27,387 nt of DNA, taken from assembly GCA_036725605.1 (NCBI GenBank), contig DAIMDW010000046.1, forward strand, positions 1 to 27,387, written 5' to 3'. Source of the stretch: CALBTQ01 sp036725605. Lineage in GTDB: Bacteria; Lernaellota; Lernaellaia; Lernaellales; Lernaellaceae. Below, piece after piece: positions 7,734-16,118 of this stretch. The first letter of the stretch is position 1, and each line of letters begins with the position of its first letter. Position numbers and translations under genes: made by a program. A model generated the notes under the pieces. It did not search any database and was not told the DNA's origin. It saw only the letters and a program-made list of their open reading frames with translations.

Positions 7734-9071
7734 ATGTATCCGAACGTCGATGCGTTCATATCCTGGTTGACTCAGCATAATCCGGGCGAACCGGAATTTC
7801 ACCAGGCCGTGCATGAGGTCGTGGAGTCCATCTGGCCCGTATTGGAAACGAACCCGAAGTACCAAAAGGCCAACATCCTGGAACGTATTGTTGAGCCGGA
7901 GCGCGTGGTGATGTTCCGAGTCCCTTGGGTGGACGATTCGGGAAATGTGCGTGTCAACAAAGGCTATCGCGTCGAGATGAACAGTGCGATCGGCCCCTAT
8001 AAGGGCGGGCTGCGTTTCCACCCTAATGTGAACCTCAGCCGCATGAAATTCCTGGCGTTCGAACAGACATTTAAGAACAGTCTCACGACTCTTCCAATGG
8101 GCGGGGGCAAAGGAGGAGCCGACTTTGATCCAAGGGACAAGACCGACGGCGAGGTAATGCGTTTTTGCCAATCCTTCATGATGGAACTGTTTCGTCATAT
8201 CGGTCTGAATACCGACGTGCCTGCGGGAGACATCGGCGTTGGTGGGCGCGAGATCGGTTTTCTTTTCGGTATGTACAAGAAACTGCGTAATGAATTTTCC
8301 GGTGTTCTTACCGGCAAAGGTCTCAAATGCGGTGGTTCGCTCATGCGTCCGGAGGCCACCGGCTATGGCGTTGCCTATTTTGTACAAGAGATGCTCAAGG
8401 CAAAAGGCGAATCCATCGAGGGAAAGACCGTGACGATCTCCGGATACGGCAACGTTGGGAGCTTTCTCGTTGAAAAAATTAATACCCTGGGCGGCAAGGT
8501 GATTACCATTGGGGACGAATTCGGTTACGTGCTTGATCGCGAGGGTATCGCAGGCGAGAAACTGGATTTTCTGAAGCCGCTCTGGACGATCTACCGCCGA
8601 CCCGCCAAAGACTACGCTGACCAATTCGGTCTTAAATGGGTGCCTCAACGACGACCGTGGGAGGTGCCTTGCGATATCGCTATTCCTACCGCCACGGAAA
8701 ACGAACTGAATGGCACTGACGCGGAAATGCTTTTGCATAACGGCGTCCGATGTGTTGTTGAAGCGGCTAATATGCCATGCACTGCGGATGCGGTTCAGAT
8801 GTTCATCGACAGCAAGATTCTTTACGCCCCCGGCAAAGCCGCCAATGCGGGCGGCGTGGCTACTTCCGGTTTGGAAATGAGTCAGAACAGTCTGCGGCTA
8901 TCCTGGCCGAGAGATGAAGTTGATAACCGGTTGCGGCAAATCATGACGCAAATTCACGAGGAGTGCGTTCGACATGGGCGAGAAAACGGCAGCATCAATT
9001 ATCTTAGAGGCTCGAACATCGCGGGATTCCTCAAGGTTGCCGATGCCATGTTGGAGCAAGGGGTTGTATAG
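7734..9071 (+). CDS. gdhA: Glutamate dehydrogenase (hexameric, about 450-residue class)
   Basis: A 445-residue enzyme that interconverts 2-oxoglutarate plus ammonium and glutamate using NAD(P)H. The ATG at 7734 follows a GGAG box; the longer GTG start at 7713 would swallow that site. Substrate and catalytic lysines are present in GPYKGGLRF (Lys90) and PMGGGKGGAD (Lys126). The nucleotide-binding motif is GYGNVG (237-242), followed by TIGDEFGYV (258-266), which is not the usual TASDS of the E. coli NADP enzyme, so the cofactor is uncertain although the overall length and sequence fit the biosynthetic class. Co-directional with the transhydrogenase genes; the combination would link reducing-power supply to ammonium assimilation. 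Confidence 0.93.
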   Translation: MYPNVDAFISWLTQHNPGEPEFHQAVHEVVESIWPVLETNPKYQKANILERIVEPERVVMFRVPWVDDSGNVRVNKGYRVEMNSAIGPYKGGLRFHPNVNLSRMKFLAFEQTFKNSLTTLPMGGGKGGADFDPRDKTDGEVMRFCQSFMMELFRHIGLNTDVPAGDIGVGGREIGFLFGMYKKLRNEFSGVLTGKGLKCGGSLMRPEATGYGVAYFVQEMLKAKGESIEGKTVTISGYGNVGSFLVEKINTLGGKVITIGDEFGYVLDREGIAGEKLDFLKPLWTIYRRPAKDYADQFGLKWVPQRRPWEVPCDIAIPTATENELNGTDAEMLLHNGVRCVVEAANMPCTADAVQMFIDSKILYAPGKAANAGGVATSGLEMSQNSLRLSWPRDEVDNRLRQIMTQIHEECVRHGRENGSINYLRGSNIAGFLKVADAMLEQGVV

Positions 9072-9113
9072 GTGGATTTTTTCCCAAATCTCCGCAGCAA
9101 AGGAAAGGCATCC

Positions 9114-9317
9114 ATGACGCGTCTCGATTTGGATCACCGCCGTCTTCGAGCTTTAAGTCGGATGCCAGGTGATTCTGGTCGATACAATTCAATCGCCCCA
9201 TGTTCAAAACATCCGCGAACCGCCCGCGGCGCGTCAGGTGTACGCCATCCCATGAATTCACTCAGGCTTTGGATTGAATCTCGGTCCCAACGCAAAAAAG
9301 GAATGCCGAGAAAATGA
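9114..9317 (+). CDS. Possible small ORF of doubtful reality
   Basis: A 67-codon frame with a reasonable ribosome site (AGGAAAGG) and an ATGA overlap with the Rnk-like gene that follows. Its composition, very rich in Arg, Ser and Pro with no recognisable domain, is more like an untranslated frame. It occupies the 242-bp gap between gdhA and the Rnk-like gene, where no promoter or terminator was recognised. If translated it may act mainly to couple translation to the next gene. Confidence 0.25.
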   Translation: MTRLDLDHRRLRALSRMPGDSGRYNSIAPCSKHPRTARGASGVRHPMNSLRLWIESRSQRKKGMPRK

Positions 9318-9823
9318 CGTTAAGGTCGGCCAATGATCGAAAAGGCAACGGATGGTCGCTTCCGCGCTCGACCGCCAAGGCCGAAAAGTCGTCGCCGACA
9401 GTGAAGAAAAGGTCGAAGATATTTATCACCGAAAAAGATTTTGATGCCCTAAACTCTCTTCTTCAATCAGGAATCATCTACAAGCGGGATAGCGAGTTCA
9501 TTGAGGATTTGGAGATGGAACTTGCCAGGGCGGTTATCGTCGATACGGCGAACATTCCAGATGACGTAATCACCATGAACTCCACTTTTTGTCTGCGAAA
9601 TCTGGATAACGATCAAGTCCAGACTTTTACTCTCGTTTATCCCCAGCACGCTGACATCTCACAGGGGAAATTGTCCATATTGGCACCCGTGGGAATTGCC
9701 GTTCTTGGATACCGCGTCGGTGACGTCATCGAATGGAAAGTGCCTTCAGGGCATCGAAGGTTTCGGGTTGAAAGCGTCCAAACCGGGGTGAACGCGGCGG
9801 AGAGCAAGGGAGAATCCAAATGA
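9314..9823 (+). CDS. Rnk-like (GreA/GreB C-terminal domain) transcription factor, copy 1
   Basis: A 169-residue member of the Rnk group, which in E. coli binds RNA polymerase and is known as a regulator of nucleoside diphosphate kinase. The conserved core runs from about residue 35: ITEKDFDALNSLL, then a short acidic helix (about 58-75), then ITMNSTFCLRNL, TLVYPQHADISQGKLSILAPVG and YRVGDVIEWKVP, the FKBP-like Gre C-terminal fold. Compared with E. coli Rnk (about 136 residues) it has a basic N-terminal extension of about 35 residues; a GTG near residue 30 is an alternative start. It overlaps the next gene by four bases (ATGA). Confidence 0.85.
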   Translation: MTLRSANDRKGNGWSLPRSTAKAEKSSPTVKKRSKIFITEKDFDALNSLLQSGIIYKRDSEFIEDLEMELARAVIVDTANIPDDVITMNSTFCLRNLDNDQVQTFTLVYPQHADISQGKLSILAPVGIAVLGYRVGDVIEWKVPSGHRRFRVESVQTGVNAAESKGESK

Positions 9824-10452
9824 ACGCAGAAGTAATCAAGATCATTAATCGGCACACCGGAAAAATCGGGGAACTTCACGCGATATTGCAGGACATACAA
9901 CGTATGTTTGGGTACTTATCGGAACAGGCGTTGAAAACTGTTGCTGAGAAAACGAACCGGTCAATGGTAGACATTTACGGATTTGCCAGATCTTATGACT
10001 TGTTCAAATTCAAACCCGAATCCGACAGCTTCAGCAAAGACCAAAGCCTTTTTCCCCAACCAAGAGAATCGGTCCTGTGCCCGTATTGCAACCACAGTTT
10101 GATGGATGACAGCATCGCCATAGACAATGCCCCTTCAGTCAAGATTACATGTTCTTTCGGCTTCGAAGAACATGGTTGGTTGCGATTATCATCCCGTCCC
10201 GAATCGCTCTCGATTTCATCCGAATATAAGTTGCCGGACGAAGGTGAAATTAACTTCTTCTGTCCACACTGTCACAATGAGATTGTCGCATCGGAAACTT
10301 GCCGAGAGTGTGGAGCGCCCATGCTTCCGGTGGTGCAAGAAGGGCGCTTTGCGAATCGTTGTCTACGAGTTGACAGGCACAAGGCAATTCAACTCGATGG
10401 CTTTCTAAAGAGGCCAAATCATGAAGCCATAAGTCAGGAAGTCAAGCAATGA
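9820..10452 (+). CDS. NuoE-type helical domain fused to zinc ribbons, novel architecture
   Basis: A 210-residue protein. Residues about 4-66 closely resemble the helical N-terminus of NuoE/HoxE/HydA-partner 24-kDa subunits (GKIGELHAILQDIQRMFGYL, then AEKTNRSMVDIYGFARSYD). The thioredoxin-like [2Fe-2S] part that normally follows is absent. Instead there are cysteine pairs C87-x2-C90, C148-x2-C151 and C161-x2-C164, plus C111 and C181, as in zinc ribbons. It could dock on a NuoF-like or hydrogenase partner through the helical domain, or act as a regulator; no enzyme activity is evident. It is joined by ATGA overlaps on both sides to two Rnk-like genes, so the three are translated together. Confidence 0.82.
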   Translation: MNAEVIKIINRHTGKIGELHAILQDIQRMFGYLSEQALKTVAEKTNRSMVDIYGFARSYDLFKFKPESDSFSKDQSLFPQPRESVLCPYCNHSLMDDSIAIDNAPSVKITCSFGFEEHGWLRLSSRPESLSISSEYKLPDEGEINFFCPHCHNEIVASETCRECGAPMLPVVQEGRFANRCLRVDRHKAIQLDGFLKRPNHEAISQEVKQ

Positions 10453-10910
10453 GGGAAAACAGATCGCCCATCTACATCACCCATGAAGACATGAAAAAGC
10501 TGAGGGCCCTGCTTTCCTCGGCAACGATTCCGGAAAGAGATCAGGAATGCATCGCGGAACTTGAGGAAGAGTTGGACAAGGCCATAATTGTCGAATCCAA
10601 AGACATTCCAAGGCAAGTGATTACAATGAATTCCAAGTTTTGCCTGCGAAGTCTGGAAGACGATAAGCTGCATGTGCTTACCCTGGTCTATCCCCACGAA
10701 GCGGATATTTCAAAAGGGAAATTGTCCATTTTGGCTCCTGTTGGCGTAGCCGTAATCGGCTATCGAGTTTGCGACATTATCGAATGGGAAATTCCGAAAG
10801 GGGCAATTCGTTTGCGAGTGGAGAGCATCATTTATCAACCCGAAGCAGATCTCCAAAAGCAGAAAGGTTCGCAAAAAGTTGTCTCTGATAAGGAATCCCT
10901 TATTGCGTAA
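10449..10910 (+). CDS. Rnk-like (GreA/GreB C-terminal domain) transcription factor, copy 2
   Basis: A 153-residue paralogue of the protein at 9314-9823. It shares the core motifs ITMNSKFCLRSLEDDKLHVLTLVYP, HEADISKGKLSILAPVGVAVIGYR and DIIEWEIP (each described here across about residues 55-120), but lacks the basic N-terminal extension and has a different hydrophilic tail (about 128-153). Expected to act at RNA polymerase like Rnk. It starts inside the stop codon of the NuoE-like gene. Two Rnk copies bracketing one gene suggest local duplication followed by specialisation. Confidence 0.87.
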   Translation: MRENRSPIYITHEDMKKLRALLSSATIPERDQECIAELEEELDKAIIVESKDIPRQVITMNSKFCLRSLEDDKLHVLTLVYPHEADISKGKLSILAPVGVAVIGYRVCDIIEWEIPKGAIRLRVESIIYQPEADLQKQKGSQKVVSDKESLIA

Positions 10911-10941
10911 TGGGAAGTACGAAGGGTGATCTGCAATAGAA

Positions 10942-11478
10942 ATGGCGGAAATGCAAATGTCGACCTTGCTTGTGGCATTCCTGATATTCATCTGCAGGGT
11001 AATCGATCAGGCAATGGGCACCCTGAGGGTTCTCTATGCGGTCGGAGGGAAAAAGTACACTGCAGGTATTATTGGAGCCGTGGAGGTCAGCATTTATCTT
11101 TGGGCCATTAGTGCCGTGGTAAGCAATATCGGCAATATAATGAATTTTTTAGCATATGGCCTTGGTTTTGGCACGGGTACGGTTCTCGGCGTTGTTCTTG
11201 AGCGGAGAATTGCACCGGGAAATCTTCGAATCAGTGTTGTCACAAAGCGCGTTGTTGGTCCGATGGCGACCCGATTGCGCACCATAGGCTTTGGGGCTAC
11301 CGAATCCATGGGCAAAGGCAAGGATGGACAGGTAAACATTATTACCTCCGTGATACTGCGGCGTCAGTTACCTCTGTATCTGGAGACAGTTCATGAAATT
11401 GATGAAAGCGCGTTCGTAACGTCGGATCAAATCTATGAGGTGCGTAACGGCTACCTGGCTTCCTTAAAAAACAAATAG
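10942..11478 (+). CDS. DUF5698/DUF2179 (UPF0316-type) membrane protein
   Basis: A 178-residue protein with three or four hydrophobic helices in its first 100 residues (about 7-22, 40-62, 65-88) and a soluble C-terminal domain (about 95-178). The pattern FLIFICRVIDQAMGTLRVLYAVGGKK followed by AVEVSIYLWAIS is the hallmark of the UPF0316 family, whose function is not established. Its soluble domain (VVTKR...GFGAT...VIL, VIDESAFVTSDQIYEVRNG-like) resembles the small C-terminal domain seen in YitT-type proteins. ATGs at 10954 or 10957 are possible alternative starts. Same strand as its neighbours, 31 bases after the second Rnk-like gene. Confidence 0.8.
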   Translation: MAEMQMSTLLVAFLIFICRVIDQAMGTLRVLYAVGGKKYTAGIIGAVEVSIYLWAISAVVSNIGNIMNFLAYGLGFGTGTVLGVVLERRIAPGNLRISVVTKRVVGPMATRLRTIGFGATESMGKGKDGQVNIITSVILRRQLPLYLETVHEIDESAFVTSDQIYEVRNGYLASLKNK

Positions 11479-11510
11479 TTCTTCGAAAAAGGAACGAAAG
11501 AGGAATCTGG

Positions 11511-11570
11511 TATGCCAACGATAAAAATAAAGTTCAGAGATACGGTGAAAGTGAAAAGGGGGAACTCATG
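11511..11570 (+). CDS. Possible 19-residue leader peptide
   Basis: A short frame, MPTIKIKFRDTVKVKRGNS, preceded by AGAGGA and ending in an ATGA overlap with the 412-residue gene at 11568. Very basic. The overlap and a good ribosome site suggest it could be translated and pass ribosomes to the next gene; the downstream gene also has its own GGGGG box at 11557-11562, so the leader may be incidental. Confidence 0.3.
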
Positions 11571-12806
11571 ATTCGGATGAACGGTTTTCTTCATCGGGAC
11601 CGCCTGGCTGCGATCATCGATCACTGGATAATGGCTCGCCCCGAACTAATGCAGGAAGTCGGTGATCTAAAATGGGCCGTCAATTTCAACGCGTATGTAA
11701 GCATGGCTATTCTCAATGCGTTCGCCCAAACAGCATTTGCCAAGCTCTATGGTGACGAAGTGTTTTTCGTGCGAGCACAAACGAAAGGACAAATGAAAGA
11801 CTTGCTAATTCAGAATCCGCCGGAAAGCACAACGAGAATCGAGGAAATGATCGATCATTATCGGCGGTATCCACAAGACTTCTATCGAGAAACACCGGTA
11901 AATGGCCTTGTTTATTTCCGAAACGAAAACGACAGTCGTCTCTTGGGCACGGCGCGAGTAAAACGTTTTCGAAGGATCGCGGAAAAAGGCGGGCGCTATC
12001 TGATTGACTTCATTTTTCAAGAAATCAAAACGCAGGCTGATGCCTTGGCAGCTGAACGAGCCGAACGTCAAGGTATTCCCGTAGAGCAGTTGAATACTTC
12101 GAATGAGGAGCAAATCAGCGAATTCATCCACGCTGAAAGACGTATCCTTAAGGCCATTCGACTTGGCCAGATAGCCAGTCCGCCTCCTGTGCTGCCGATC
12201 AACGACATCCTCGGTCTCAAGGTCGTGATTGAAGGGGTTGATATTGACAAGGCTATCGACCAAATCGGGCAATGCCCCAACATATCGCTTCAAGAGCAGG
12301 AGAAGCTTGTCGGCAATTACAACGCAACCAATCTGATTGTGCGATTTCGCTGGCCGCGAGAGGAGATGCTAAAAAGATCTCCTTCCGGGGAAATACAATC
12401 GGCTTTCAGGAAACGAGGCTGCTCACGTGATACGACCAAAGCTTATAAAAAATTCATTGAAAGCGCAGAGGACGAGGTGACGATTGAGGTAAGCCTGATT
12501 TCTTATGAAGAAATGCTGGAGTCGGAAATCGGCCGTTCCATGCACGAAGAAAGGATTTTGGCACAAAGACAGAACCAGCAGTATCAAGGTTCATTGACCC
12601 GCAATATTGAGTATCTGATGGACTATCTTTTCCGATTTGCCTTATCGACCACCAAGGAACTGAATGAAGTGCCCATTCAACTGTGGGTGCGATATATGCC
12701 AGATTACATTGATCACATACTCCGCCGACTATACAATTCCTCGGAGGAGATAGATTATTTCCAAGCTTTTATTCAGAATAGTGAGTCGCCAAAAAGAGAG
12801 GAATAA
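11568..12806 (+). CDS. Unrecognised 412-residue soluble protein, possibly a distant RelA/SpoT-type fold
   Basis: No signal peptide or membrane helix. Mainly helical N-terminus (about 1-110), a basic segment TARVKRFRRIAEKGG (128-142), then NDILGLKVVIEG (212-223), NYNATNLIVRF (250-260) and TIEVSLISYEEML (305-317). The order of these strands is faintly like the RelA/SpoT synthetase core (DIAGIRV, YRSLHLIV, EIQIRT), but the catalytic residues are not clearly preserved, so this is only a structural guess. C-terminal helices fill about 340-395. A GGGGGAA box precedes the ATG at 11568. It lies in a run of co-directional genes and partly overlaps the longest frame of the DUF3124 gene. Confidence 0.75.
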   Translation: MIRMNGFLHRDRLAAIIDHWIMARPELMQEVGDLKWAVNFNAYVSMAILNAFAQTAFAKLYGDEVFFVRAQTKGQMKDLLIQNPPESTTRIEEMIDHYRRYPQDFYRETPVNGLVYFRNENDSRLLGTARVKRFRRIAEKGGRYLIDFIFQEIKTQADALAAERAERQGIPVEQLNTSNEEQISEFIHAERRILKAIRLGQIASPPPVLPINDILGLKVVIEGVDIDKAIDQIGQCPNISLQEQEKLVGNYNATNLIVRFRWPREEMLKRSPSGEIQSAFRKRGCSRDTTKAYKKFIESAEDEVTIEVSLISYEEMLESEIGRSMHEERILAQRQNQQYQGSLTRNIEYLMDYLFRFALSTTKELNEVPIQLWVRYMPDYIDHILRRLYNSSEEIDYFQAFIQNSESPKREE

Positions 12807-12840
12807 TCAGGTCTGCTTGCAGAAACAGGAGGGAAAAGCG

Positions 12841-13401
12841 GTGGATATTACAAAGCGTTCGTTTATGTCTTTTCTGTGGCGATTCATAGCTATTTTTCTT
12901 TGCCTCCTTTTTCACATCGGACTTATATCGTGCTCAACATCGGAAAAGCCTTTAAATTCAAAAGCAGTTGAAAGGGCCGGTGGCAAGTACATTCCAAAGG
13001 CGGACATTGAAAAAATGACCAAGGTCGCTGACCAAAGGATTTACGTGCCTGTTTATGCGCACATATATTATGGCGGCGACATGATTTACGATTTAACTAC
13101 GACTCTGAGCATCCGCAATACGGATAGCAAGCATCCAATTTATATTTCATCTGCCCGTTACTACAACACTCCAGGCAATCTCATACGTGATTTTCTTGAG
13201 TCGTCAGTTCTGCTCCCACCTATGGCTACCCTCGATTACGTTGTCAGCGAACGAGAACGCACGGGAGGATCGGGCGCCAATTTTGTCGTTGAGTGGTTCT
13301 CAACGGACCAGGTCTCTGAACCGATTGTGGAGTCGGTAATGATCGGGACCTCAGGACAACAAGGAATTTCATTTGTAAGCGAAGGAAAAGTAGTCAAATA
13401 A
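12841..13401 (+). CDS. DUF3124 family lipoprotein
   Basis: A 187-residue exported lipoprotein. The GTG at 12841 is chosen because AGGAGGGA lies just before it; a GTG at 12781 would put a hydrophilic stretch ahead of the signal. A basic start (ITKRS) leads to a hydrophobic helix and the lipobox LISC (Cys at about 31), so it should be anchored to a membrane facing the periplasm. The mature part carries the DUF3124 signatures YVPVYAHIYYGG, TTTLSIRNTD, RTGGSGANFVVEWF and MIGTSGQQGISF. Function is unknown. It is the last + strand gene of the block and faces the cupin gene; the 60-bp gap shows no clear terminator. Confidence 0.88.
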   Translation: MDITKRSFMSFLWRFIAIFLCLLFHIGLISCSTSEKPLNSKAVERAGGKYIPKADIEKMTKVADQRIYVPVYAHIYYGGDMIYDLTTTLSIRNTDSKHPIYISSARYYNTPGNLIRDFLESSVLLPPMATLDYVVSERERTGGSGANFVVEWFSTDQVSEPIVESVMIGTSGQQGISFVSEGKVVK

Positions 13402-13461
13402 TGTCGCCCCAAAATCCATTGTCTTGATCCTTCTTTCAAATATCTAGCTGCGAACGAGCAA

Positions 13462-13797
13462 CTATCCGCGAATCATGACCAGAAGCATCTTGAACGGTTT
13501 ACTGGCCTTCAACGCATGAGGAACATTAGCGGGCATCAGCACCGACTGGCCTTTGATCGCCTTCACCGCCTTGGTTCCGATGGTCAGATCCGCTTCACCA
13601 TCGAGGACCATGACCAGGGCGTCAAAAGGGGCGGTGTGCTCGCTTAAACCCTCTCCTTCATCGAAGGCAAACAGGGTCAAGGTTCCCGCAGCGTTTTTCA
13701 CGATGGTCCGGCTTACGACTGAGCCTTTCCCGTATTCAACCAGATCGTCGAGTACCACAGCCGTGGCCGGTGGAATCGAGGGTGCGTTATTGGTCAT
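13462..13797 (-). CDS. Small cupin-domain protein
   Basis: A 111-residue single-domain cupin. Motif 1 is EGLSEHTAPFDALVMVLDGEA and motif 2 is KGQSVLMPANVPHALKA, each cut here to its key part; the histidines in both suit one metal ion. Its start lies three bases after the nitric oxide reductase stop codon, so it is read on the same message. Proteins of this type are small metal-binding sensors or enzymes; a stress-related role beside the reductase is inferred from position only. Confidence 0.85.
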   Translation of the reverse strand: MTNNAPSIPPATAVVLDDLVEYGKGSVVSRTIVKNAAGTLTLFAFDEGEGLSEHTAPFDALVMVLDGEADLTIGTKAVKAIKGQSVLMPANVPHALKASKPFKMLLVMIRG

Positions 13798-13800
13798 GGA

Positions 13801-16050
13801 TCACTCCGTTTTTGTTTGTGCGCTCTTGGCGAAGAAGGACAGCCAGACAGCCCGGACCAAGAACAGGAAGAGAGCGATGGCCCCGGCGGCGAACACGAGA
13901 TCGGGCGGAATGCGCATCCAGTTGAGCGTTTCGATGACCGGACCGGATGCGATCTCCGGGCTGCGGGCGTACCACATGCCGTATTTGACGGCGTAGTAGA
14001 ATTGATAGAACCCGGACGGGATCAAGGAAAAGACGGTCATCGCCGCCAGCCCGCCGTTAAGCCCCCAAAAACTCCACTTGAGAAGTTTGTCGGACCAGGA
14101 AGCGCGGGTAACGATGTGGCGCACCGCAAAAAGCATCAGCGAGATGGCCAGCAAGCCATACACACCGAAAAGCGCGGTATGGGCATGGATTGGAGTGGTG
14201 TTGATGCCCTGGGAATAATACAGAACGATGGGTGGGTTGATCAGAAATCCGAAGACACCCGCTCCGACCAGGTTCCAGAAGGCCACGGATATAAAGAAAT
14301 AGATAGGCCATTTGTAGGCGTAGTTTTCTCCACCGGCCTTGATCGTTTTCAGGTTGTGGACAACCTCGAAACCCAGCAGGGAAAGGGGTACGACCTCCAA
14401 TGCCGAGAACACAGCGCCCAGCGCGACGACTGCCACAGGCGAGCCGCTCCAATAAAGATGATGGAAGGTGCCGATCACGCCGCTTCCCAGATACAGGAAA
14501 ATCGAAAAGTAGATGGTCATCAGTGCGAACCGTTTGCTCACCGCGCCGATGTGCGAAAGCAGGAAAGCCATAATCACGGTGGCGAAGACTTCGAAGAATC
14601 CTTCGACCCATAGATGGACAACCCACCAGCGCCAGTATTCCGCGTCGGAAACGTGGCTCCCTTTGCCGTACATCAGTCCCGCCATGTAAAAAAGCGGAAT
14701 GCTGATGGAACTGTAAAGCAGCAGGTGGGTAAGACCGCCCGCGTCCTCTTCTTTTTTGAGTGCCGGAAGGATCGCCCGGAGAACAAGAACCAGCCAGATA
14801 AGCATACCGACAATCAGCAGGAGTTGCCAGACGCGGCCCAATTCGATGTACTCGTAACCTTGGTGCCCTAGGTAAAATCCATCACCACCGAACACTCCGG
14901 CCACCGACAGCCATGTGCCCGACAACGAACCGAGAACTACGACAACGACAGCGCCGAAAAGAACCCAAACCAGCAGACTCTGCTTCTTCGGCTCACGCCC
15001 GACGAAGGGTCCTATAAATAGACCGGCGGCCAGAAAGCAGGTGGCGATGAAGAAAATGCCCAACTGGAGATGCCATGTCCGCGCAGCGGCGTAAGGGAGG
15101 ATGTTGGCCAGCGGGATGCCGAAAAAGTAGGTTCCTTCCACCGCGAAATGTCCGGTGGTGGCGCCCATCGCGATCTGAATAATGAACAAGGCGATGGCTG
15201 TGATGAAATACGGCAGTGTCGCTTTTTGACTGGCGGTAGGTGTCGGCTCGGGAAAGTCGGTCAGCAGCTTGGCTTCATATGTATCTTCACGCAGGTAACG
15301 CTGGTACAAAAAGAGCGAGACTGCGATTGCGAGAATCAACAGGATCACGCTCACAATTGACCAGATAACGTTTTCCGGCATGGAGCGATTTCCGACGAGA
15401 GGATCGAAGGGCCAGTTGTTCGTATAGGTATGATCGGTCCCGGGTTTGATCGTGCCCGCTGCCCACGAAAGCCATGCGAAGAAACTCGTGACCTGGCGTC
15501 CCTGTTCGGCGGTTTTCACGATGCCGGGCTGAAGTCCCATGTCCTCGTTACCGTTCTGGAAAAGAGACGTATAATAACCAACCAGAGCATCAAAGGCTTC
15601 CGCCTGGTAAGGCGTAAACGTGAGCGTGCCGCCTGCGTATCGGTTGGTTTTAATCTCTTTGGTCGCCAAGGCGCTTAGGTTGGCCTGCACGACTGAATCA
15701 AGAGCGTCGAAATCTGGTTGTGAAAAATTTCTTGCTTCAGAGGGTTCCAAACCGTGATGGCGAGCCGCAATGTAAAGTCCCATCCGATGCAGAAAATCGG
15801 CTGACCAGTCAGGGGCTAGATAAGAACCGTGCCCCCAGATCGTTCCAATATTCTGGCCTCCACGACTGAAGTAGTAGTTCTGCCCATCCATAACGTCCTT
15901 GCCGGCGAAAACGACTTGGCCGGTCTCCGATTTGACGATTTCAGGGATCGGTGGCTTTTCCTTATGGATCAGCCATCCGCCAAAAATCAGGACGCCGAAA
16001 GTAAGGACCAATAAGAAAAGAAGAACTGCCCGTACCTTGTTGTTGAACAT
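13801..16050 (-). CDS. norZ: Quinol-dependent nitric oxide reductase (qNOR)
   Basis: A 749-residue membrane enzyme reducing NO to N2O with electrons from quinol. The N-terminal helix (about 7-28) and the hydrophilic part up to about 225 replace the separate cytochrome c subunit, which marks the single-subunit qNOR form (also named norB). The catalytic part has the haem and FeB ligands expected: TWHLQL (His327), HLWVEGFFE (His479, Glu483, Glu486), FHHLYW (His530, His531) and HAHTALFG (His622, His624). AGGGGG precedes the ATG. The gene follows an Rrf2 regulator and precedes a cupin on the same strand. In an anaerobe it most likely removes toxic NO rather than supporting full denitrification, since no other denitrification genes are visible. 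Confidence 0.95.
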   Translation of the reverse strand: MFNNKVRAVLLFLLVLTFGVLIFGGWLIHKEKPPIPEIVKSETGQVVFAGKDVMDGQNYYFSRGGQNIGTIWGHGSYLAPDWSADFLHRMGLYIAARHHGLEPSEARNFSQPDFDALDSVVQANLSALATKEIKTNRYAGGTLTFTPYQAEAFDALVGYYTSLFQNGNEDMGLQPGIVKTAEQGRQVTSFFAWLSWAAGTIKPGTDHTYTNNWPFDPLVGNRSMPENVIWSIVSVILLILAIAVSLFLYQRYLREDTYEAKLLTDFPEPTPTASQKATLPYFITAIALFIIQIAMGATTGHFAVEGTYFFGIPLANILPYAAARTWHLQLGIFFIATCFLAAGLFIGPFVGREPKKQSLLVWVLFGAVVVVVLGSLSGTWLSVAGVFGGDGFYLGHQGYEYIELGRVWQLLLIVGMLIWLVLVLRAILPALKKEEDAGGLTHLLLYSSISIPLFYMAGLMYGKGSHVSDAEYWRWWVVHLWVEGFFEVFATVIMAFLLSHIGAVSKRFALMTIYFSIFLYLGSGVIGTFHHLYWSGSPVAVVALGAVFSALEVVPLSLLGFEVVHNLKTIKAGGENYAYKWPIYFFISVAFWNLVGAGVFGFLINPPIVLYYSQGINTTPIHAHTALFGVYGLLAISLMLFAVRHIVTRASWSDKLLKWSFWGLNGGLAAMTVFSLIPSGFYQFYYAVKYGMWYARSPEIASGPVIETLNWMRIPPDLVFAAGAIALFLFLVRAVWLSFFAKSAQTKTE

Positions 16051-16092
16051 CCCTAACCCCCTATGATAATGAAAAGTTCCGTTCCATTAAAA

Positions 16093-16118
16093 TTGACAAG
16101 GTCAGAGGACCTGGTCAA
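16093..16118. terminator. Hairpin over the rrf2 stop codon, possible attenuator
   Basis: On the - strand TTGACCAGGTC and GACCTTGTCAA form 11-base arms with one mismatch around a four-base loop, followed by TTTTAA. This resembles a weak intrinsic terminator between the regulator and the reductase. The palindrome could alternatively be a protein-binding site in the reductase promoter region. Confidence 0.45.

Noticed and set aside
7557..8738. Long open frame of 393 codons on the minus strand across gdhA
   Set aside because: It is fully antisense to a clearly conserved glutamate dehydrogenase and shows no recognisable domain; codon bias of gdhA explains the lack of stops.
13402..13461. Terminator between the convergent DUF3124 and cupin genes
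   Set aside because: No inverted repeat with a T run was found in these 60 bases.
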